A stretch of DNA of 6,061 nucleotides. It comes from Rhizobacter sp. (GTDB lineage: Bacteria > Pseudomonadota > Gammaproteobacteria > Burkholderiales > Burkholderiaceae_C). The position numbers and the translations under genes are program-made. The DNA is taken from contig JANXVK010000045.1 in the NCBI GenBank assembly GCA_025351675.1, positions 1-6,061 on the forward strand. Direction: 5' to 3'. This document shows, piece by piece, positions 4,599-6,061 of the stretch (its first letter is position 1; each line of letters opens with the position of its first letter). The notes beneath the pieces are model-generated. The model worked only from the letters and a program-made list of their open reading frames with translations, ran no database searches and was not told the origin of the DNA.

Positions 4599-5770
4599 CA
4601 GGCCGGCTGCAACATCAGCCCGCGCGCGTCCAGCGTGCGCGCACGCCCCTGCGCCTTGGCGCGGTACAGCGTGGCGTCGGCGCGCTTCAGCAGGGCATCG
4701 ACAGTGTCGAGCGGCACGCTTCGCATCGCGATGCCGGCGCTGTAGCTCAACGCGAACCCGAGCTCGGCCACCGCAGCCTGCGTCAGTTGCTCGCGCAGCC
4801 GGCGATCGAACGCGTTCGCGGAGGCCTCGTCGGCATGGTTCATCAGCACGCAGAATTCTTCGCCACCGTAGCGGCCGACGACATCGCCGGCCCGCACCGC
4901 TGAGCGCAAGGCCGCGGCCACGAACTGCAGCGCGCGGTCACCGGCGTCGTGGCCGTGGCCGTCGTTGATCTGCTTGAAGTGATCGAGGTCGATCATCACG
5001 ACCGCCACCGGATGGCCATAGCGCACGCTCACGGCCATCGCGGTGTTCGCTTTCACGAGCCAGGCGCGCCGGTTGAACAAGCCGGTCAGGCCATCGATCG
5101 TGGCGAGGCGCTCAAGCTCGCGCGCCGCCGCGTCGCGATGCGCCAGCAGGATCGCCACCACCGACAGCACCGTGGTCGCATTGCCGATGATCGCGAACGC
5201 CAGATTCACCGGGTGCGGGGTCAGAAAGGTCGGGTAGCTCTCGGTGAAGAACGCGCCGAGCACCCCGCGCCACGCCGTCACCAGCATCTGCGCCAGCAGG
5301 CTGAAGACGAGCAGCGCGCGCCATTTGCCCACCGGCACCGCCGGGGTGCGACACAGCGAGGCGGCCACCAGCGCCATCTGCAAGGTCAGCAGGCCGTTGG
5401 CCCAGCCGACGCGAAACGCGTAGTTCGAGAAGCCGATCGCGTAGCCGATCGTCAGCACGGCGGCGATCAACGCGGGCGCGCGATCGTGCGCGGCACGACC
5501 GCACCACAGGTCGAACGCGGTCGCGTTGAAGGCCAGGCCGCCGGCGATGCCGGCCATCGCGAGCGTCGACAGCGTGCGATCGGCCCACGAGCCAGCGGCA
5601 ACGGTGCCCGAGAGCAGCAGCAGCGCCCACCCGGCCGCCTGCAGCATCACGCCGATCTGGGCCCGCCGGGCCGGTGCGTTGACTTCGCCCATCACCACCG
5701 GCAGCGCGATGGCGACCGTCACCATCGCGATCGTCATGGCAAGAAGAAGAGAGGCGACGTCGATGGGCAT
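4595..5770 (-). CDS. Membrane-bound diguanylate cyclase (7 TM + GGDEF domain)
   Basis: This protein condenses two GTP into c-di-GMP at the inner membrane. It has 391 aa from the ATG at 5770. About seven hydrophobic segments (roughly 6-27, 38-60, 67-89, 97-118, 123-140, 150-171, 188-211) form an N-terminal membrane sensor of a type I cannot name. The GGDEF domain spans about 218-385: LATIDGLTGLFNRRAW (222-237), MIDLDHFKQINDGHGHDAGD (259-278), the active site GGEEF (302-306) and ADATLYRAKAQGRAR (364-378). An RxxD inhibitory site (RAGD, 293-296) lies the standard five residues before GGEEF, so product inhibition is expected. The start is provisional: no Shine-Dalgarno lies just upstream, but upstream in-frame sequence is Arg-rich and unlike a protein. 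No sigma-28 promoter was found for it. It converges on the small flagellar ORF and lies near ycgR, a likely downstream receptor. Confidence 0.93.
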   Translation of the reverse strand: MPIDVASLLLAMTIAMVTVAIALPVVMGEVNAPARRAQIGVMLQAAGWALLLLSGTVAAGSWADRTLSTLAMAGIAGGLAFNATAFDLWCGRAAHDRAPALIAAVLTIGYAIGFSNYAFRVGWANGLLTLQMALVAASLCRTPAVPVGKWRALLVFSLLAQMLVTAWRGVLGAFFTESYPTFLTPHPVNLAFAIIGNATTVLSVVAILLAHRDAAARELERLATIDGLTGLFNRRAWLVKANTAMAVSVRYGHPVAVVMIDLDHFKQINDGHGHDAGDRALQFVAAALRSAVRAGDVVGRYGGEEFCVLMNHADEASANAFDRRLREQLTQAAVAELGFALSYSAGIAMRSVPLDTVDALLKRADATLYRAKAQGRARTLDARGLMLQPAC

Positions 5771-5886
5771 GGAGGGCGGTGAACGCCGGCGAAGATACGC
5801 TGTGGATCGGGCCTCCGATTCTGCGCGGTGCCAATTTTCCCGTACGTGAGAAAAGCCGTGACGCGCCCGACTTTGTCGATGAATTG

Positions 5887-5918
5887 CCGGTGCCGGTTCT
5901 CGCACTGGCCGGCGCCGG
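5887..5918. other. GC-rich inverted repeat between the two minus-strand genes
   Basis: CCGGTGCCGG (5887-5896) and CCGGCGCCGG (5909-5918) can pair over ten positions with one G-U (as + strand RNA) or one C-A mismatch (as - strand RNA), around a 12-base loop. It starts a few bases after the stop of the gene at the right edge, where a transcript end would be expected. No T-run follows on the minus strand, so a terminator role is weakly supported. Confidence 0.3.
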
Positions 5919-5921
5919 AGT

Positions 5922-6061
5922 TCACTTCAAGGTGAAGCGCGCCGTCGATGTCGGCTTGCCGGCACGGGTCAGCACCACGACCCCCTTGGTGCCGGGGCCG
6001 ACCTTGAAGTTGCCCGCGGCTTCGAGCTTGTCGCCGGCCGGCGTCAGTTCGACCTGCTGCT
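5922..6061 (-). CDS. C-terminal end of a small, possibly metal-resistance-associated protein
   Basis: Reading the minus strand from the window edge, an open frame of 45 residues ends at TGA (5924-5922). It begins QQVELTPAGDKLEAAGNFKV and continues GPGTKGVVVLTRAGKPTSTA, then RFTLK. The alternating hydrophobic pattern and the TPAGDKLEA/VGPGTK/VRF-type ending suggest a compact beta domain. From memory this resembles the C-terminus of small exported proteins often encoded beside heavy-metal efflux (Czc/Cus) genes in Burkholderiales, usually annotated as hypothetical. This is recognition by style and uncertain. The start and any signal peptide lie beyond the window. It is oriented like the cyclase gene and lies 151 bp upstream of it, so co-transcription is possible but no functional link is evident. 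Confidence 0.6.
   Translation of the reverse strand, partial: QQVELTPAGDKLEAAGNFKVGPGTKGVVVLTRAGKPTSTARFTLK

Noticed and set aside
4949..5782. Open + strand frame opposite the diguanylate cyclase
   Set aside because: Gln/His/Arg-rich shadow; the minus strand encodes an intact GGDEF protein with canonical motifs.
5805..5812. GCCCGATC on the minus strand as a sigma-28 -10 box for the cyclase
   Set aside because: The -10 match is poor and the base set 15 positions upstream does not resemble TCAR or TAAA.
5812..5816. GGAGG on the minus strand as ribosome-binding site of the cyclase
   Set aside because: It lies 41 bases before the ATG at 5770 and no in-frame start codon follows it at usable spacing.

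Overview
The window is a late (class 3) flagellar gene cluster from a high-GC Gram-negative bacterium, most likely a betaproteobacterium of the order Burkholderiales (Rubrivivax/Leptothrix-like). The evidence for this is the strong G/C bias at third codon positions, the gene order fliC-fliD-fliS-fliT, a flagellin ending in ...VLQLLKG, and three promoters of the CTCARG-N14-GCCGATAR type, which is the flagellar sigma-28 (FliA) signature. The genus assignment is an inference from style, not from a search.

Layout. At 1-969 is the 3' part of a flagellin gene (fliC) whose start lies off the left edge. The gap at 970-1140 holds a small hairpin, a sigma-28 promoter, a strong intrinsic terminator that starts at the last base of that promoter, a second hairpin, and a set of CGTTGC repeats spaced 10 bp apart. 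At 1141-2586 is fliD (filament cap). A second sigma-28 promoter (2602-2628) precedes fliS (flagellin chaperone, 2662-3081), fliT (FliD chaperone, 3132-3431) and a ycgR-type PilZ c-di-GMP receptor (3459-4202), which appear to be co-transcribed. A third sigma-28 promoter (4272-4298) drives a small uncharacterised ORF of 85 codons (4341-4598). On the opposite strand, a seven-helix membrane diguanylate cyclase (4595-5770) converges on that ORF, and the two stop codons share the four bases CTAG. At the right edge (5922-6061, minus strand) is the C-terminal end of a small beta-rich protein, possibly of the kind found near heavy-metal efflux genes.

How the genes work together. FliS and FliT carry flagellin and FliD to the export apparatus, FliD caps the growing filament and FliC builds it. 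YcgR binds c-di-GMP and slows the motor. The neighbouring cyclase can make c-di-GMP, so a motility output and a possible source of its signal lie side by side. The small sigma-28-driven ORF is the real unknown. No mobile element, CRISPR array, tRNA or rRNA was seen.
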